Notes: a model not told the origin generated them from the letters alone. A stretch of DNA of 64,000 bases from CAYPGJ01 sp050174775 (GCA_050174775.1 JBFXJP010000002.1:186001-250000); one strand, 5' to 3'; positions 7,609-16,034 are shown, counted from the stretch's first letter. Translations and numbers: made by a program.

Positions 7609-9498
7609 TCACGGGTGTCGGTTGCCCGGCGATCGAGTGCACGGGATCGGCCTCATCGCCCACAACAGGGCTTCCGTGACGAGCCATGCTTCGAGCATTA
7701 ACGTCATGCACGCGACGCCGAGCAGGGTCCACGAGCGGGTCGAGAGCCACGACGGCGAGTGCTCGTTGCCCATAAACGCCTGCCAGATCATCGCCCACGC
7801 CGGCACGATGAGCATGAAGACCATCGCAGGAGCCACAAACCATCTCGGCTTACTGGTCGCGCGAAGCCACGCATAGATCACCACGAACGCGAGCCCGCCC
7901 AGCAGCTGGTTTGTGGCGCCGAAGAGCGGCCAGAGGATCATCCCGCCCTTCCCTGCGTTCGAGAGCGTCCAGGGTTGTCCACGTGGCGGGATCGCGGCAA
8001 GGAGCGCGGCCGAGGCCACCGCAACACACGTGGCGCCGTGCGTCGTCGTCAGCCATCGTGCGGGATGGATCGCCGGCGTACGCGGGCTGGCCGCAGCGCG
8101 CGGGAACGCCGCGCGGCCGAGTTCCTGGATGACGTACCGCTGGAGACGGCATGCCGTGTCCATAGTCGTGCCCGCAAACGACGCAACGAGAACGCCCATG
8201 AGCGCGATGGCGACGGAATGGGGAACCCCGAGCGATTCGATCAGATTGGCAGAGCCGAGCACGAACGCGCCCACGGTGGAGGCCAGCGCCCCGGCTGATG
8301 CCCACGACTGATACTGGGCGTTGTACGCGTCGACGCCCTGGAAGAGCGTGCCGTTCTTGAGGAGGCCGAGGCCGATGCCCGCGGCGCACGCCACGATCAC
8401 CAGCACGGCCAGGAACGACTCGGTGAGCATGGCGCCGTACCCGACCGCACGTGCATGGGTCTCACATCGGACCTGCTTGCTCGTGGTGCCGGAGGCCACG
8501 AGGCAGTGGAACCCGGAGATGGCGCCGCACGCCACGGTGATGAACAGCATCGGGAGGAAGGGCGGGGCGCCGACGGGCTGCCACTGCACCATCGGCGCGA
8601 CGAGTTCGAGGGGTTGTCGCACGGCGTCCGCGGCGCGCGCGTCCACGCCCTGCCCGAACCCTCCGAACACCGCTGCGACGACCAGCCCCGCAACGATCAG
8701 CGCAAGCGCTGACAAGAGTTGCAGCGCATTGATGTAGTCCCTGGGCTGCAGCAGGACCCACACAGGGAGCACCGAGGCGATGTAGCAGTAGATCAGTAGT
8801 GCGGTCGTCCATGCCCAGAGGGGCATCGACGCGAGGAACGCGTTGAAGGAGTGCAGGCCGTAGAGGGTCGGGCCGAACGTCACGTCTCCGAACACGACGG
8901 AGGCGTACATGAGGGCGAGGGAGATGATGGAGGCGAGCGCGAGCGATCGTCCCTTCCGGTGGACGAGGAAGCCGATGCCGATGGCGAGGGGGATCTGGAA
9001 GAGAACGGGGAAGATGGCCGCTGGGTACTGGCGCAGCACGGAGGCGATGACCAGGCCGAACACGGCCAAGACAACCCACAGCCCCATGACCAGGACGGAG
9101 AGGAAGATCAGTCTCACCCGCGGCCCGAGCAGATCGCCCGCGATATCGCCGATCGTGCGCCCCTTGTTGCGGAGCGAGATGACGAGGGAGGCGAGGTCGT
9201 GCACGGCGCCGAGAAAGATCGCGCCCAGCACGACCCAGAGCAGGGCCGGCAGCCAGCCCCACATCACGGCGATCGCGGGGCCGACGATGGGGCCCGTTCC
9301 GGCGATCGACGTGAAGTGATGCCCGAAGACGACGGACTTGGCCGTGGGGCAGAAGTCCTTGCCGTCATCAAGAGAAACGGCCGGGGTCTCGGAGTCTTCT
9401 CGGAGCGTGAAGACTCGTTGCGAGAGCCACCGGCCGTATGTGATGTACGCCAGGATGAGCAGGGCGCCCGCAATGATCGCGAGCAGCAGGGCGTGCAT
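7609..9498 (-). CDS. cstA: Carbon starvation protein CstA family, peptide/pyruvate transporter
   Basis: A 629-residue polytopic membrane protein with about 15 hydrophobic helices. CstA-family proteins import peptides, and in enteric bacteria also pyruvate, during carbon limitation. Family blocks visible include TAKSVVFGHHFTSIAGTGPIVGPA near residue 55 (the CstA signature), HDLASLVISLRNKGRTIGDIA, GFHCLVASGTTSKQ and FAGTTMDTACRLQRYV, with LFGATNQLLGGLA near the end. The ATG at 9498 begins directly in the first helix. The open frame continues upstream for 285 codons, but only as a shadow of the divergent cyclase gene. No two-component partner lies alongside. Length is slightly shorter than E. 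coli CstA (about 700). Confidence 0.92.
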   Translation of the reverse strand: MHALLLAIIAGALLILAYITYGRWLSQRVFTLREDSETPAVSLDDGKDFCPTAKSVVFGHHFTSIAGTGPIVGPAIAVMWGWLPALLWVVLGAIFLGAVHDLASLVISLRNKGRTIGDIAGDLLGPRVRLIFLSVLVMGLWVVLAVFGLVIASVLRQYPAAIFPVLFQIPLAIGIGFLVHRKGRSLALASIISLALMYASVVFGDVTFGPTLYGLHSFNAFLASMPLWAWTTALLIYCYIASVLPVWVLLQPRDYINALQLLSALALIVAGLVVAAVFGGFGQGVDARAADAVRQPLELVAPMVQWQPVGAPPFLPMLFITVACGAISGFHCLVASGTTSKQVRCETHARAVGYGAMLTESFLAVLVIVACAAGIGLGLLKNGTLFQGVDAYNAQYQSWASAGALASTVGAFVLGSANLIESLGVPHSVAIALMGVLVASFAGTTMDTACRLQRYVIQELGRAAFPRAAASPRTPAIHPARWLTTTHGATCVAVASAALLAAIPPRGQPWTLSNAGKGGMILWPLFGATNQLLGGLAFVVIYAWLRATSKPRWFVAPAMVFMLIVPAWAMIWQAFMGNEHSPSWLSTRSWTLLGVACMTLMLEAWLVTEALLWAMRPIPCTRSPGNRHP

Positions 9499-9585
9499 CG
9501 AGGTAATGATGCCCTCGTCGCGCACAAAAGTGAAGCGCGACCTTCCCAACTTTTTTTTACCCCCCTCACCCCACGGGACGACCCC

Positions 9586-10290
9586 ATGCCGACCAACCGA
9601 CGCGTGATCGAACTCTCGCACGTCATCGAACACGGGATGGTGACCGATCCACGCCTCCCGGCCGCGCGCATCTATCACGTCTGGACGCGCGAGCAATCCG
9701 GGTCGCGATACGCGCCGGGGGTGTCGTTCCAGATCGGCTCGGCCGATCTCGTGCAGAACACCGGCACGTACCTCGACGCGCCATTTCACCGGTATCCGCA
9801 CGAAAACGGCGCACGCCCCGGGGTCTGGGACGTCCCCATCGAGCGCGTCGCGGATCTCGACGGGGTGTGTCTCGACGTGCGTGAGCAGGTACGCCGTGGA
9901 GACCGGGCGCTGCGGGAGGATGTCATCAAGGGAGTCGATGTTCGTGGGAAAGCCGTGCTCTTGTGGACGGGGTGCGACGAGAAGTGGGGGAGGGAGGAGT
10001 ACCGCAACGGCTCGCATCCGTTCCTGACAGCGGGGCTGGCGAGCAGTCTGGTGGGCGGGGGCGCCGTGGTGATGGGCATCGACGCGATCAACGCGGACGA
10101 TTTCGCCGACCTCGCAAGGCCCGCCCACACGATCCTTCTGGGCGCACCGGGCGGGGGCGTGTGCATCGTGGAGAACCTGACGAATCTTGGGCAAGTGTCC
10201 GGGAGAGCGTTCCGCTTCACGGCTGCGCCGGTGCGCGTGAAGGGGCTCGGGAGCTTTCCGGTCCGGGCGTACGCGGTGGTGGGGGGGTAG
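9586..10290 (+). CDS. Cyclase-family (kynurenine formamidase-like) protein
   Basis: A 234-residue soluble protein of the cyclase/KynB-like fold, which usually hydrolyses amides or lactones with a metal bound by an HxGTHxD motif. Here the equivalent segment reads QNTGTYLDAPFHRYP, so both motif histidines are replaced (by Asn and Tyr) while the Asp and the later His remain. The C-terminal half shows the GKAVLLWTGCDEKW, HPFLTAGLASSLVG, GIDAINADD and HTILLGAPGGGVCIVENL blocks typical of the family. Metal chemistry may differ from KynB, and the substrate is unknown. It is divergent from cstA with an 87-base spacer containing an eight-T run. Confidence 0.75.
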   Translation: MPTNRRVIELSHVIEHGMVTDPRLPAARIYHVWTREQSGSRYAPGVSFQIGSADLVQNTGTYLDAPFHRYPHENGARPGVWDVPIERVADLDGVCLDVREQVRRGDRALREDVIKGVDVRGKAVLLWTGCDEKWGREEYRNGSHPFLTAGLASSLVGGGAVVMGIDAINADDFADLARPAHTILLGAPGGGVCIVENLTNLGQVSGRAFRFTAAPVRVKGLGSFPVRAYAVVGG

Positions 10291-10330
10291 GGCGCGAGCT
10301 GTGCTGCGGGCGGGAGTATGCTCCGCGCCC

Positions 10331-10954
10331 ATGCGTCTGGACGCATTCGTCACTCTCCGACCCAGGCTGTATCACCTGACCGCGCAAAGCAACGTCGAGC
10401 GGGTGCTCCGGAAGGGGATTCTGCGCTCGGCGTCAGAGCTGTTCGAGGCGGCCGGGGAGGCGCACCGCTCCCGCGCCCGTCGTCGCGGGCACGAGCGGGT
10501 GAAGATCGCGGATGAGTGGGTGCACATACGTGATCAGGCCCCCCTCCACGCCGGCAACATGGCGCTGATGGAGGGCTGGTCCTACGACGACTTCGTCGAG
10601 CACGTGAACCGGCACGTCTTCTTCTGGCCCGGGGACCTTCAAGGCCCCATCGACTACGGTCTCCGTCATTTTCAGCGCTATCTCAAGGAGGACGTTGCGG
10701 TCCTCTCCGTCTCCACGTCGGGGTTGATCGCAGCCAACCCGGATCGGGCTCCGCTGTTCTCCGCGTACAACTCGGGCTCTCCGAGATGTGTCGGAGGCCT
10801 CAAATCGCCCCGCGGTCCGCAGACGTATCTCCCGCCTGAGCAATTCGCGGAAACACCCGGGCGCGTCATCGAGTTCGTCTTCCCCGACCGCGTTGTGCTT
10901 CCCGCGGACGTGAGCCTGCACCATCCGGGGGAGTTCCTGAAACCATCCGGGTGA
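10331..10954 (+). CDS. DUF7002-like protein
   Basis: A 207-residue soluble protein. It opens with RPRLYHLTAQSNVERVLRKG, a pattern shared by DUF7002 and by DarT-like ADP-ribosyltransferase folds (Tyr-His followed by a helix ending in Gly-Ile/Leu). Further blocks are IRDQAPLH, the NRHVFFWPGD segment and an NSG triplet near residue 145, all of which fit DUF7002 as I remember it. No function has been established for that family. I chose the ATG at 10331; an upstream ATG at 10301 adds ten residues without support. It runs downstream of the cyclase gene with a 40-base gap and may share its transcript. No toxin-antitoxin partner is visible. Confidence 0.55.
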   Translation: MRLDAFVTLRPRLYHLTAQSNVERVLRKGILRSASELFEAAGEAHRSRARRRGHERVKIADEWVHIRDQAPLHAGNMALMEGWSYDDFVEHVNRHVFFWPGDLQGPIDYGLRHFQRYLKEDVAVLSVSTSGLIAANPDRAPLFSAYNSGSPRCVGGLKSPRGPQTYLPPEQFAETPGRVIEFVFPDRVVLPADVSLHHPGEFLKPSG

Positions 10955-11001
10955 TCTTCGACGCACGGCCCGGCTCGTGTGGTGCGATTCCCACCACCGA
11001 C

Positions 11002-11038
11002 GACGCCGAGCCCGCGCAGACGCCACGGGCTCGGCGTC
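11002..11038. repeat. 13-bp perfect inverted repeat between convergent genes
   Basis: GACGCCGAGCCCG (11002-11014) pairs with CGGGCTCGGCGTC (11026-11038) around an 11-base loop. It lies 48 bases past the stop of the DUF7002-like gene and has no clean U-tract. It may act as a bidirectional transcript end between this gene and the convergent copper-protein gene. The rest of 10955-11296 shows no gene that I can support. Confidence 0.5.
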
Positions 11039-11296
11039 CAGATACCCCTCTTTCAACCGCCGCCCGCACGTCGATCGGACGCACGTCGCGGCGGGGCAGC
11101 GAGCTCGTGGTCGTGGAGCAGCGCTGCTGAGGTGACGGATGTCGGCTGGCGATGCGGCTCGGGGGCGGGCGTGAGAGGGCAGGGTGCGCTGCGTGCGGGG
11201 GAGGGAGGGCGTTCGTGGCCCCTCCCAGGGCTCGCTCGGGGCGCTGAGATCGTGCCGCTTCAGGCCCACCGGGAGTCGGCGCATCGCGCCGTTGGA

Positions 11297-11653
11297 TCAG
11301 GCATGAGCCCCGGCCATCTTCCCGCAGGCCTCCGCGCAGCGTCGGCATGTCTCGGCGCACTGCTGCATCATTTTGTCGTTCTTCCCGAGCCGTTCGCAGG
11401 AATCGGCGCACGCCTCGCAGACCTGGGCGCACACGCCGCACAACTCGCTCGAAAAATCGGAATCACGCGCCATGAAGCACACGGCGGTGGAGCAGATCTC
11501 GGCGCAATCGCGCATCACGCCCTGGTGCTTGGGTGAGGCGTGCACACCGCCCATGTCGAGACAGTGGTGGGAGCAACGCGCGCAGATCGAAGCGCACTCG
11601 CCGCAGAGGTCCATACAGTCGAGAAGTTCCTGGGAGGGTGACGCGTAGGTCAT
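11297..11653 (-). CDS. Cys-rich four-helix-bundle copper-binding protein (Csp-like, DUF326)
   Basis: A 118-residue protein with 18 cysteines, mostly as CxxxC and CxxC pairs on predicted amphipathic helices (for example CGVCAQVCEACADSC). This is the pattern of the copper storage proteins and of the DUF326 family, in which the Cys side chains line a four-helix bundle and hold Cu(I). There is no signal peptide, so a cytosolic Csp3-like form is likely. An AAGGAG ribosome site lies seven bases before the ATG at 11653. A role in copper buffering would suit an organism that makes CuA/CuB oxidases. No CueR-type regulator or copper ATPase lies beside it. Confidence 0.85.
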   Translation of the reverse strand: MTYASPSQELLDCMDLCGECASICARCSHHCLDMGGVHASPKHQGVMRDCAEICSTAVCFMARDSDFSSELCGVCAQVCEACADSCERLGKNDKMMQQCAETCRRCAEACGKMAGAHA

Positions 11654-11831
11654 GGTGATCTCCTTGTGAGAAGTGGCAAGTGGTGGGAGCGGGCACGCCC
11701 CGTCTCCGTGACCATGGCACTATGTGCGCGGCGCGCGAACACGTCGTGAACGTGACATGAAACCCCGATCATCTGCGAGAGACAGCGCGCATCTCGTTGC
11801 GATGCAAGGTGTTGGACCGAGCGTCGACGGG

Positions 11832-13274
11832 TCAGCGCAGCCCGTATTCCTTGAGTTTCCGATAGAGCGTCCGCTCGCCGATGCCGAGCAGCTTCGCGGC
11901 CTGTTCGCGGTTGCCCCCGGTGAGGCGCAGCGTCTCCCGGATGGCCCGCTTCTCGAGCGTCTCGAGGGACGTGCCCGCGAGCGAGGCGACGGCTCCGCCG
12001 TCAACGGAATCCTCAACGTCCGGCGTCGAGACTTCCTGCGGGATGTGCTTGATGTCGAGGGTGTGATCGCCCGAGCCGATGGCCATGACGACCATGTTCT
12101 GCACGACGTTGAGGAGCTGGCGCACGTTGCCGGGCCAGTCGTACGCCGTGAGACGGAGCATCGCGGGTTCGGTGATGTCCGGGGGGGGGCGGTCCTTCGC
12201 GAGCTCGTTGGCGTAGCGAGCGATGGCGTGGCGGACGATGCGCGGGATGTCCTCGCGCCGCTCGCGCAATGGGGGCACGTGGACGTGGGATCCCTTGATC
12301 CGGAAGAAGAGGTCCTGGCGGAACGTGCCCTCCGCCACCATCTTCTGCAGGTCCTTGTTCGTGGCGGAGACGAAGCGGACGTCGGCCTTGCGCGTGTCGT
12401 TGGACCCGAGCCGCACCACCTCCCCCGATTCGAGCACGCGCAGCAGCTTGGCCTGCATGGTCATGGGCATGTCGCCGATCTCGTCCAGGAACAGCGTGCC
12501 GCCCGAGGCGTACTCGAACACGCCCTCACGCTCCTTGTCGGCGCCCGTAAACGCCCCGCGCACGTGCCCGAACAACGCGTCTTCGAGCAGCGATTCGCTC
12601 TGCCCGGCGCAGTTGAACGCCACGAAGCGCTTGGCGGCGCGGAGGGAGTTCTTGTGCACGGCGGCCGCAAGGAGTTCCTTTCCCGTCCCGCTCTCCCCGG
12701 TGACCAGCACCGGCAGGTTCGACGGCGCCACCGTGCGGATGGTCTGCAGGATGCGCCGCATCGGCTCCGACCCCGCGATGATCCCCTCGAAACCGTCGTG
12801 CTGGACGACCTCGGGCATGTCCGCGGCCTCGTGACGCAGCAGCACCGTCTCGGCCGCGCGATTCACCAACGAACGGAACAGCTCGAGGTCGAGGGGCTTC
12901 TCGATGAAGTCGTAGGCGCCGAGCTTGAACGCCGCGCGCGCCGTGGGCACGTCCCCGTGGGCTGTGACCATGATGGTCTCGGCGTTGGGCTGACGTGACT
13001 TGGCCTGCTCGAGAATCACCATGCCCGCATTGGCGCCGTCCGGTGCGACGTTGTGCTTGCCGCCGGACTCCGGCATGCGGAGATCGGTGACGATCACATC
13101 GAACACGCCCCCGGAGAGCTCATCGAGCGCCTCGGGCACGGAGTGGACGATCGTGCAGACATGGCCGGGCTTGCGGAGAGCCTCGGCCATGACCTCGGCG
13201 TGTTCCGTCTCATCCTCCACGATGAGGACCTGGGCGCGGGACGGCTTGTCGGAAGGGGCTTTGGCGACGCTCAT
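11832..13274 (-). CDS. Sigma-54-dependent response regulator, NtrC family
   Basis: A 480-residue regulator with three domains. The receiver (about 14-145) has the acidic pair E20/D21, phospho-acceptor D64 and K126. The AAA+ domain (about 165-395) has Walker A GESGTGKE (193-200), an intact GAFTGA loop (240-245) that contacts sigma-54, and Walker B LFLDE. The C-terminal Fis-type helix-turn-helix is at about 435-478. The receiver carries an insertion just after the phospho-Asp loop (MPESGGKHNVAPDGANAG). ATP-driven remodelling of sigma-54 polymerase is therefore expected. No histidine kinase gene is adjacent. It overlaps the ruvC stop codon by four bases (ATGA), so the two are translationally coupled. 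Confidence 0.94.
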   Translation of the reverse strand: MSVAKAPSDKPSRAQVLIVEDETEHAEVMAEALRKPGHVCTIVHSVPEALDELSGGVFDVIVTDLRMPESGGKHNVAPDGANAGMVILEQAKSRQPNAETIMVTAHGDVPTARAAFKLGAYDFIEKPLDLELFRSLVNRAAETVLLRHEAADMPEVVQHDGFEGIIAGSEPMRRILQTIRTVAPSNLPVLVTGESGTGKELLAAAVHKNSLRAAKRFVAFNCAGQSESLLEDALFGHVRGAFTGADKEREGVFEYASGGTLFLDEIGDMPMTMQAKLLRVLESGEVVRLGSNDTRKADVRFVSATNKDLQKMVAEGTFRQDLFFRIKGSHVHVPPLRERREDIPRIVRHAIARYANELAKDRPPPDITEPAMLRLTAYDWPGNVRQLLNVVQNMVVMAIGSGDHTLDIKHIPQEVSTPDVEDSVDGGAVASLAGTSLETLEKRAIRETLRLTGGNREQAAKLLGIGERTLYRKLKEYGLR

Positions 13275-13780
13275 CGGGGGGGAGTGTACGTCGTGACGGC
13301 TCGGGATCGGGCCGCGCAGAGGGCGATGGCGATGGCGTCGGCAACGTCCGCGGGAGTGGGGGGGGCCGGGAGGGAGAGCTGGGCCGCGACCGCGCTCTGC
13401 ACCTGCGCCTTGGACGCGTGACCGAACCCGGTGAGAGACTTCTTCACGCGTGTGGGCTTGAGTTCCGCGATCTCCAGCCCGGCGCGCCGGAGGCAGAGCA
13501 GGATCACCCCGCGCGCGTGCCCCATGGCCACGGCCGTGGTCGGACGCTTGTAGTGCGCGAACAGTCCTTCGACCGCGGCGTGGGTCGGCTCGACACGATC
13601 AAGCAGGTCCTGCAGATCGCGCTCCAACTCGACAAGCCGCTCGCTGACCGACGTTCCCTGCCGCAGTCGGAAGACCCCCGCCTCGACGATTGACGGCTGG
13701 AGATGAGGGACGTCCGGACGCATGTCGAGGCACGCGTAGCCGGTGAGCCGCAGACCGGGATCGACGCCGAGGATGCGCAC
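13271..13780 (-). CDS. ruvC: Crossover junction endodeoxyribonuclease RuvC
   Basis: A 169-residue Holliday-junction resolvase. The four catalytic acidic residues are in place: Asp in LGVDPG near residue 6, Glu in AAVEGLFAHY near 71, and the Asp pair in the PADVADAIAIAL helix near 147-150. The start is a GTG at 13780, because homology begins with RILGVDPG; the frame continues upstream without a plausible start. Its stop overlaps the start of the response regulator gene. ruvB lies about 9 kb away at 23168, and ruvA was not found in the window, so the ruv genes are split. A divergent ArsR gene begins 82 bases upstream. Confidence 0.92.
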   Translation of the reverse strand: MRILGVDPGLRLTGYACLDMRPDVPHLQPSIVEAGVFRLRQGTSVSERLVELERDLQDLLDRVEPTHAAVEGLFAHYKRPTTAVAMGHARGVILLCLRRAGLEIAELKPTRVKKSLTGFGHASKAQVQSAVAAQLSLPAPPTPADVADAIAIALCAARSRAVTTYTPPR

Positions 13781-13828
13781 GACCGGACTGTATCGGGACG
13801 CCGCGCGTGCTTTCTTCGGCGAACGGGA

Positions 13829-13856
13829 TTGACATATTCCAAATAGGGAATATGAT
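13829..13856 (+). promoter_or_regulatory. ArsR promoter with overlapping palindromic operator
   Basis: A consensus -35 TTGACA (13829-13834) is spaced 16 bases from a -10 TATGAT (13851-13856). A perfect 8-bp inverted repeat, CATATTCC (13833-13840) and GGAATATG (13847-13854) with a 6-base centre AAATAG, spans the promoter. A repressor bound there would block polymerase. The expected start of transcription, about seven bases after the -10 box, falls on the ATG at 13863, so the transcript should be leaderless. The likely ligand of the site is the ArsR protein encoded directly downstream. Confidence 0.75.
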
Positions 13857-13862
13857 GTGGGC

Positions 13863-14219
13863 ATGGTCGGTGTGGCCGAGCAGCCTGATGTCTTCCACGC
13901 GGTCGCCGAGCCGAGGCGACGTGAGATCCTCGATTTCCTGTCAGGGGGCGAGCGCCCGGTGAACGACGTTGTCGCGCGGCTGCGGCTCCCGCAGCCCCAG
14001 GTGTCCAAGCACCTCAAGGTGCTTCGGGAGGCGGGGCTCGTGAGCGCACGCCGGGACGGAAAGCGTCGGGTGTACCGGGTGCACGGTGCCCGCCTGAAGG
14101 CCGTGCACGACTGGGTGAAGGACTACGAACGATTCTGGCAGCGTCAGCTGCTGGGCGTGAAGGAGATCGCGGAGCGTCGCGCGCGGGAGAGCGGCGGGTC
14201 GAGCGCGATGCCTTCGTGA
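13863..14219 (+). CDS. ArsR-family winged-helix transcriptional regulator
   Basis: A 118-residue repressor-type protein with a single winged helix-turn-helix: AEPRRREILDFLSGGERPVNDVV, then the recognition helix QPQVSKHLKVLREAGLV and a wing RRDGKRRVYRV. No Cys or His metal site of the classical ArsR/SmtB kind is seen in the recognition helix. This is the subtype that regulates adjacent SRPBCC (AHSA1-like) genes. It probably autoregulates through the palindrome in its own promoter. The ATG at 13863 matches the predicted transcription start; a GTG at 13857 is also open. The SRPBCC gene starts three bases after the stop. Confidence 0.9.
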   Translation: MVGVAEQPDVFHAVAEPRRREILDFLSGGERPVNDVVARLRLPQPQVSKHLKVLREAGLVSARRDGKRRVYRVHGARLKAVHDWVKDYERFWQRQLLGVKEIAERRARESGGSSAMPS

Positions 14220-14222
14220 GAG

Positions 14223-14696
14223 ATGAGCGAACGGAGTACGAGCATGAGCAACGACCTGATGACGGAATGCCCCCTCGACGTAAAGCAGTCGATCGATATC
14301 GACGCGCCCATCGAGATCGCCTTCGACGCGCTCCTCGAACAGCTCGGGCCCGCCAACGTCCACCCGGACGGCTACAGCATGAAGCTTGTCCTCGAAGCTA
14401 GGCCCGGCGGACGCTGGTTCCGCGACCTCGGCGACAACAACGGCCACCTCTGGGGCCACGTGCAGGTCATCAAGCGGCCGGCTCTCCTGGAGATCTGCGG
14501 CCCGCTCTTCATGTCGTACCCCGCGCTCTCCCACGTCCAGTTCAGGCTGGCCGAAGAGCGGGGACGCACCACCGTCAGCGTGCAGCATCGCGCCATCGGC
14601 CCCGTCGAGGCCGCGCACCGCGAGGGCGTCGGTCGCGGGTGGAAGGGCATGCTCGAGGGCGCGCGGGGGATTGCCGCGAAGAGGACAACGCCATGA
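14223..14696 (+). CDS. SRPBCC (AHSA1-like) domain protein
   Basis: A 157-residue protein with one START/Bet-v1-like domain. It opens with the family pattern SIDIDAPIEIAFDALLEQLG, continues with a GGRWFRDLGDNNGHLWGHV stretch and ends with a long C-terminal helix (REGVGRGWKGMLEGAR). Such proteins have a hydrophobic cavity; the ligand is unknown here. It follows the ArsR gene within three bases and precedes a DinB gene. The three form a compact module of the kind often linked to small-molecule stress. A second ATG at 14244 would shorten the N-terminus by seven residues. Confidence 0.85.
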   Translation: MSERSTSMSNDLMTECPLDVKQSIDIDAPIEIAFDALLEQLGPANVHPDGYSMKLVLEARPGGRWFRDLGDNNGHLWGHVQVIKRPALLEICGPLFMSYPALSHVQFRLAEERGRTTVSVQHRAIGPVEAAHREGVGRGWKGMLEGARGIAAKRTTP

Positions 14697-14728
14697 TGGC
14701 ATGGGCCTGTGCGCCCAGGAGGAGAACC

Positions 14729-15271
14729 ATGACGATCGCATCCGACATGATCAACGAGATGCGCCACGAGGCGCAGACCACCCGCCGATTTCTCAACGAG
14801 ATCCCCGAGTCGCGCCTCACCTGGCGGCCGCACGAGAAGTCCCACACCCTCGGCACGCTCGCCATGCACATCGCCACCATCCCCGCGAACGTCTCCGCGA
14901 TGGGAAGCATGGACGATGCGCCTCTCCCGGACATGGACGCGGCCTTCCGCCGGCCCGCAGGCAAACAGGAAATCCTCGACGCGTTCGAGAACTCCTTGTG
15001 CGAGGCCGTCCGGACGCTCGAGGGCATCGACGACGCCCGCATGCGTGCAACCTTCCGCATTGTCGCCGGTGGGCGCGTGCTTCTGACACTCCCCCGCCTC
15101 GACTTCTACCGCAGCATCCTGCTCAACCACCTCTACCACCACAGAGGCCAGCTCGGGGTCTATCTCCGACTTGTCGGCGCCAAGGTCCCCTCCGCCTACG
15201 GCCCCAGCGGAGACGAGATGCCCCCAGGCATGGAATCCACGCACAACGAACTGCACGCCTCACACGCGTAA
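14729..15271 (+). CDS. DinB-family protein
   Basis: A 180-residue four-helix-bundle protein of the DinB/YfiT superfamily, whose members are metal-dependent thiol transferases or of unknown function. Histidines positioned for a metal triad are visible: one in TLAMHIATIP near residue 49 and two in LLNHLYHHRGQLGVYLR near 134-138. The ATG at 14729 follows an AGGAGG ribosome site, which decides the start over an upstream ATG. It is the third gene of the ArsR-SRPBCC-DinB module and is likely under the same operator. The substrate, perhaps a thiol such as bacillithiol or mycothiol in other phyla, is not known. Confidence 0.85.
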   Translation: MTIASDMINEMRHEAQTTRRFLNEIPESRLTWRPHEKSHTLGTLAMHIATIPANVSAMGSMDDAPLPDMDAAFRRPAGKQEILDAFENSLCEAVRTLEGIDDARMRATFRIVAGGRVLLTLPRLDFYRSILLNHLYHHRGQLGVYLRLVGAKVPSAYGPSGDEMPPGMESTHNELHASHA

Positions 15272-15290
15272 GACCATCCGACGCTCAACC

Positions 15291-16034
15291 TCAGCACGGC
15301 AGCGTGTCGGTCTCGACCAGCCCGTCGCGCAAACGCACGACGCGCTCGCACCGATCCGCCACCGAGTCGTCGTGCGTCACCATGATGATGGTCATGCCCG
15401 ACTGGTGCAGGTCGTCGAGCAGGCTGAGAATCGCCTTGCCCGTCGCCGAGTCGAGATTTCCCGTGGGCTCATCCGCCATCAGGATCACCGGCTCGGTGAC
15501 CAGCGCTCGGGCGATCGCCACACGCTGCTGCTGTCCGCCCGAGAGCTCGCTCGGCCTGTGCCCCAGCCGATCTCCCAGCCCGACGAGATTCAGCTTGCTC
15601 ACCGCGCGGCTGATCCGATCGTGCTTCGGCACCCCCTGATAGAACAGCGGCACCGCCACGTTCTCTTCCGTCGAATGCGACGGGATCAGGTTGAACGCCT
15701 GGAACACGAACCCGATCTTCCGCCCCCGGAACTCGCTCAGCGTCTCATCGTCCATCTCAGCCACGTTCAGCCCGTCCACGAGATACTCCCCGTGCGTCGG
15801 CCGATCGAGGCACCCCAGGATGTTCATCAGCGTCGACTTGCCCGACCCCGACGCCCCCATGATCGCGATGTACTGCCCCTCCGGGATCCGCAGATCGATC
15901 CCCTTCAGCGCTTCCACGAGGATCGACCCGTCCGGCTTGTAGTAGTGCTTCGTGATCCCGCGCAGCTCGGCCACCACCGGCCGTGCGCCGGCGGCGGCTG
16001 ACGAAGATCGTGTTGGGGCAGGGGCCTGGGTCAT
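15291..16034 (-). CDS. ABC transporter ATP-binding protein, MacB/LolD type
   Basis: A 247-residue ATPase subunit with Walker A GASGSGKST, Q-loop FQAFNLIP, signature LSGGQQQRVAIA, Walker B ILMADEP and the switch His in MVTHD. The sequence pattern is that of the LolD/MacB family, which powers lipoprotein release or efflux of macrolides and peptides. No permease is encoded beside it: the next gene upstream is a TrkA-C membrane protein and the downstream gene is convergent. The permease must lie elsewhere, or the protein works with an unlinked partner. Length is typical. Confidence 0.9.
   Translation of the reverse strand: MTQAPAPTRSSSAAAGARPVVAELRGITKHYYKPDGSILVEALKGIDLRIPEGQYIAIMGASGSGKSTLMNILGCLDRPTHGEYLVDGLNVAEMDDETLSEFRGRKIGFVFQAFNLIPSHSTEENVAVPLFYQGVPKHDRISRAVSKLNLVGLGDRLGHRPSELSGGQQQRVAIARALVTEPVILMADEPTGNLDSATGKAILSLLDDLHQSGMTIIMVTHDDSVADRCERVVRLRDGLVETDTLPC

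Noticed and set aside
9499..10353. N-terminal extension of the cstA frame
   Set aside because: The extra 285 codons lie antisense to the cyclase gene and contain no helix. The CstA homology begins at the ATG at 9498.
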